Assembly: GCA_009746045.1 (NCBI GenBank) | Contig: RPFO01000213.1 | Span: forward strand, 7,234,109 to 7,296,108 | From: Mesostigma viride | Lineage: Eukaryota > Streptophyta > Mesostigmatophyceae > Mesostigmatales > Mesostigmataceae | DNA: 62,000 nt | Direction: 5' to 3' | Shown: one piece after another, positions 59,139 through 62,000 of the stretch | Layout of the letters: each line of letters starts with the position of its first letter | Position numbering within the stretch: the stretch's first letter is position 1 | Position numbers and translations under genes: made by a program | Notes under the pieces: model-generated | What the model saw: the letters and a program-made list of their open reading frames with translations, nothing else | Databases searched by the model: none | What the model was told of the DNA's origin: nothing

Positions 59139-60017
59139 CTACAGGGGTGGGCTCAGCTTGGAGGTTTGCTGGTTAGCTGCCTGTGCCCTGGTGACAGCAC
59201 CACACTCTACTACAGAAACCATGGCAGCACAAATATCCAGATCCTCGTGAAATGCTCCCATCAGATCCCTTCTTCTAGAGAGGGCGTCTGGCACCACATT
59301 CTGTGATCCTGGGACATACTGCACAGAGAAAGGATAGAATCCCCCTAGGTACTCCATCCACCCAGCCATCCTCTTACTCATCCTACTCTGTTCTAGCACG
59401 TGCACCAAGGGCCTGTGGTCAGTCATCAGGGTGATAGACTCTTGCCCTAGCCCATCTGTAGCACTGCTAGCCACAGAAAACTGAGCTCCCTTCAACAGAT
59501 GCTCCCACTTGTGACATGCTACCACTAAACCCAGCAACTCCTGCTCGTGTACAGGGTAGTTACGTTCAGCTGAGCTCATGGTTTTAGACATGTACTCCAC
59601 TGGCTGTGGTCCATAGCCATGGTCTTGCATCAGCACAGCACCTATGGCGCCTTGAGAGGCATCTGACCTAACCTGATAAGGTAGATCTGGGTTGGGACCC
59701 ACTAGCACAGGGGTGGATGTGAGCTTCTGCTTCAACAGGTCAAAGGCCTGCTGACACCTATCTGTCCACTCAAACTGAACATCCTTCTTGATTAACTCAA
59801 GCAAGGGGGTGGAGATGGCAGCCATGTCAGGGATAAAACGCCTGTACCACCCCACCATGCCCAGGAAGGACTTGACATCATGTGCAGACTGCAACACAGG
59901 CCACTCAAGGATGGCAGCAATCTTAGCATTGTCAGGTGTCATACCCAAGGAACTCAACTTGTACCCTAGGAACCCCACTTCATGCCCCCACTCCACCTTA
60001 GACCTCTTGACAGACAA
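59139..60017 (-). CDS. pol: Gypsy RT thumb/connection and RNase H
   Basis: VGFLGYKLSSLGMTPD and KSFLGMVGWYRRFIP are the classic post-RT motifs. RNase H: Asp in RSDASQGAIGAVL, Glu in HEQELLGLV, Asp in LMTDHRPLVH and the C-terminal VPDALSRR. Lies one frame off the RT segment to its right (frameshift about 60030). 58940-59138 is a linker in a further frame, Ser/Gln-rich. Confidence 0.92.
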   Translation of the reverse strand: MSVKRSKVEWGHEVGFLGYKLSSLGMTPDNAKIAAILEWPVLQSAHDVKSFLGMVGWYRRFIPDMAAISTPLLELIKKDVQFEWTDRCQQAFDLLKQKLTSTPVLVGPNPDLPYQVRSDASQGAIGAVLMQDHGYGPQPVEYMSKTMSSAERNYPVHEQELLGLVVACHKWEHLLKGAQFSVASSATDGLGQESITLMTDHRPLVHVLEQSRMSKRMAGWMEYLGGFYPFSVQYVPGSQNVVPDALSRRRDLMGAFHEDLDICAAMVSVVECGAVTRAQAANQQTSKLSPPL

Positions 60018-60037
60018 GTGGTAGTGCTGGATGACCT

Positions 60038-60532
60038 TCAGACCTCCTCCACGTTCTCCAGATGCTCCTTGAACGTCTTTGAGTGCACCAGGATGTCGTC
60101 CATGTAGGCCACCACGCAGGTCCTGAACACGGGTCTTGCAGGGTCACACAGGTGGGCAATGTCTTTGAACCTGGGATTCCTGAGATCAGGGGAGATCTGA
60201 GGCAGAGAGTTCCCTGTCAGATGGCCAAAGATAGCATTCACAAACATCTGCATAGTAGCTGGGCTGTTGGAGGCCCCCATGGGCATCACAGTCCACTGGA
60301 ACTGACCCCAGGGTGTGGAGAATGCAGTTTTTGGAATGTCCTCAGTAGCTATCCTGATCTGCCAGAACGCGTGTCTAAGGTCAAACTTGGTGAAGTAAGA
60401 TGATCCAGCTGTCCTCTCTAGCAGCTCATCAATCCGTGGCAAGGGATACTTGGACTTCACTGTGACCTTGTTCAGGCCTCTCAGATCAATGCACAACCGC
60501 CATCCACCATCATGCTTGGGACAAGCAAACAC
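60038..60532 (-). CDS. pol: Gypsy reverse transcriptase palm
   Basis: ACPKHDGGWRLCIDLRGLNK, KSKYPLPRIDELL, FDLRHAFWQIRI (motif A), AFSTPWGQFQWTVMPMGASNSPATMQ (in its parts, motif B) and CVVAYMDDILVHS (motif C). The catalytic aspartates are present. There are frameshifts on both sides (about 60550-60600 and 60030). A 30-residue insertion between motifs B and C (TGNSLPQISPDLRNPRF) is longer than usual. Confidence 0.92.
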   Translation of the reverse strand: MFACPKHDGGWRLCIDLRGLNKVTVKSKYPLPRIDELLERTAGSSYFTKFDLRHAFWQIRIATEDIPKTAFSTPWGQFQWTVMPMGASNSPATMQMFVNAIFGHLTGNSLPQISPDLRNPRFKDIAHLCDPARPVFRTCVVAYMDDILVHSKTFKEHLENVEEV

Positions 60533-61568
60533 CCAGAGCTGAAAGGACTATTGGCAGGAAGAATGAGTCCAGCTTCCAACAGCCTGTCAAGATCACCTTC
60601 AGCTCTGCCATCTCAGCTGGCCCCATCCTGTACATGGGAACAAAGGGAGGCCTGGCACCATCCACAAGCTTGATGACATGAGTGATTGGCCCTTCAGGAG
60701 GGTACTGTGGCATTTTGTCCTCAAAAATGGCAGCAAACCTGTCCAAAAGGGCATCATGCAGCTTCTGCTCCTCCTCTGTGACAGCTGGTACTGGGTTCAC
60801 AGCATTCACCGTGTGGCCATGAGTCTCATCAGAGGGTGAGTTAGGAACCAGCTGTAAGAGAAAGACGTGTTCCACTGGGTAAGTAGCCAGGTAAGACAAG
60901 GTGTGATTGGCAGACCATACGTGCTTAAGTAATGCAGCACGTTTCTCTTCCAGTGAAGGCACCTTGACGTCCTCCTTGGCACCTGCAACCCCTCTCCCAT
61001 CATTGACAGCCTCATTAGTAGAACAGCACTCTGTGACTGGTCTTTCTCCCCCCTTAATCACTGTGGTGGCGTCCCACACTGACCCATCCTGAAACTGCAC
61101 CACCTTCTCAGACCACAAGATGGCAGGATTAGCAGACTCCAACCATGGCATCCCCAGAATCACATCAGCAGCAGTGAGTGGAATGACATCTGCTGTGACA
61201 GACAAGGTTTGACGTGAGCACACTTGAAAAAGCAGTTGCACGTAGCCAGGTGAGTTACTCTGCCTACCATCAGAATATTGGACCTTAACAGGCACAGGGT
61301 GGGGGAGCACTGGTAGATGCAGCTCCTGCACCAAGGAAGTGGAAATGTAGTTACTTCCTGCACCTGAGTCAATCATGAAGAGACATAAAGGCTGAGCCAA
61401 AGGGACTGGCACGTTCAACAGCCTAGCCTGGAACTTCAAGAGTTGACTGGGAATAGGAGGGCCCAATGGGGTGGTGGAATCAGAGGCAGACAAGTTGTTC
61501 ACAGGACGGACATGCACAGCAGGCAAACCAGTTAACTCCACCGCTGGACGTAGTCCTGGGGGCTCCAC
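60510..61568 (-). CDS. pol: Gypsy protease and RT N-terminus
   Basis: Aspartic protease with LFMIDSGAGSNYIS (active site DSG) and the C-terminal ADVILGMPWL, followed by a linker and the RT entry motif (HVIKLVDGARPPFVPMYRM, AEMAELKVIL). After that the register is lost (LTGCWKLDS where the shifted frame reads LDRLLEAGLILPANSPFSS), about 60590. Confidence 0.9.
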   Translation of the reverse strand: MEPPGLRPAVELTGLPAVHVRPVNNLSASDSTTPLGPPIPSQLLKFQARLLNVPVPLAQPLCLFMIDSGAGSNYISTSLVQELHLPVLPHPVPVKVQYSDGRQSNSPGYVQLLFQVCSRQTLSVTADVIPLTAADVILGMPWLESANPAILWSEKVVQFQDGSVWDATTVIKGGERPVTECCSTNEAVNDGRGVAGAKEDVKVPSLEEKRAALLKHVWSANHTLSYLATYPVEHVFLLQLVPNSPSDETHGHTVNAVNPVPAVTEEEQKLHDALLDRFAAIFEDKMPQYPPEGPITHVIKLVDGARPPFVPMYRMGPAEMAELKVILTGCWKLDSFFLPIVLSALGVCLSQA

Positions 61569-61579
61569 TAGTTTTTTGG

Positions 61580-62000
61580 CAGCTCAGGAGGATGATCTGA
61601 AGACGAGCTCCCCACTGAAGGCTGCACCTGCTGATCCTCTATGCCGTCTGCCTCCCTTCTCCCTCCTCCTCCTCTGCTAGGAGGTGCCACAGGGCGTTGA
61701 CCATCCGACGCCTGTCTTGCCTGTTGAATCCCTTGGGCTGGAATGGTCCCTTGCCCGAAGCCTGGAAGTTGGGTCTAAACCCAGGCTGTGCCCTGTGGTC
61801 GCTCTGGCTCACCCCAGGAGGGAAGGTGGATGGTCTGGTGAATGGAAGAACCCCCTGAGGACCCTTGGTGTCGCTGGGAACTGGTCTCGCTTGGGGCAAT
61901 CCCGTGCAAAGTGTCCCAGCTGGCCACACGTGAAACAGGCTCCTTTGGACTGCTCCATGGCACTGAGCTCCTCCATCACAGCGTTCAGCTGGTTCAGGGG
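61580..62000 (-). CDS. gag: Gypsy gag, C-terminal part (runs out of the window)
   Basis: A CCHC zinc knuckle CFTCGQLGHFARDC is read at about 61887-61928 (minus). The frame upstream (PLNQLNAVMEELSAMEQSKGA in parts) continues beyond the window end. After the knuckle a single-base shift near 61860 leads to TFPPGVSQSDHRAQPGF and an acidic run LAEEEEGEG (about 61650). The rest of gag and the 5' LTR are not included. Confidence 0.8.

Overview
This window is eukaryotic, repeat-dominated DNA. It holds eukaryotic retrotransposon and piggyBac-type proteins, long tetra- and hexanucleotide arrays, satellite units of about 170 bp, and no operons or bacterial-style gene packing. The element mix (divergent copia, chromodomain gypsy, piggyBac with acidic N-terminus, LINE) together with THPP/GVGV-type microsatellites fits the genome of a microalga or related protist. 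That placement is inference; no host housekeeping gene is present to fix it. I see no rRNA, tRNA or CRISPR array.

Layout. 1-12.7 kb: largely gene-poor DNA with one orphan ORF (3.2-3.8 kb), 3'-end scraps of a LINE, a 1.2 kb compound tetranucleotide array (7.6-8.8 kb), a 173-bp satellite (9.3-9.9 kb), a LINE reverse transcriptase fragment (10.5-11.3 kb) and a 360-bp tandem repeat. 12.7-39.4 kb: one piggyBac-like transposon whose transposase gene is split by a 24.1-kb Ty1/copia-like complex. The complex has outer LTRs in the same orientation and near-identical 5-bp flanking duplications. Inside are four gag-pol copies, two on the minus strand and two on the plus strand, arranged around a near-perfect palindrome centred at 26.74 kb. 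Deleting the complex plus one flanking repeat rejoins the transposase in frame.

39.4-49.7 kb: a second, internally deleted piggyBac relative; two LINE copies joined tail to tail (41-42.8 kb); a satellite interrupted by a 480-bp element with 12-bp terminal inverted repeats; a hypothetical minus-strand gene with a Gly/Ala-rich N-terminus; and a second minus-strand gene whose start codon has been hit by a 617-bp fold-back element with 297-bp arms. 50.3-53.1 kb: a chain of hexanucleotide arrays (TTTGCG, GGGGCA, GGGCGT, GGGGGC) with higher-order structure. 53.9-62 kb: a LINE fragment, then a minus-strand Ty3/gypsy chromovirus inserted into it. Its 3' LTR, an extra ORF, integrase with chromodomain, RNase H, RT, protease and the end of gag are present; the 5' end lies outside the window.

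How the parts relate: almost every coding segment serves transposition. The copia copies are the only long intact frames, and gag and pol there are in different frames with a plausible -1 frameshift site at the gag stop. The piggyBac, LINE and gypsy frames each carry single-base frameshifts, so they are either decayed or affected by sequencing indels. The nesting order can be read directly: piggyBac, then copia inside it; LINE, then gypsy inside it; satellite, then the TIR element inside it.
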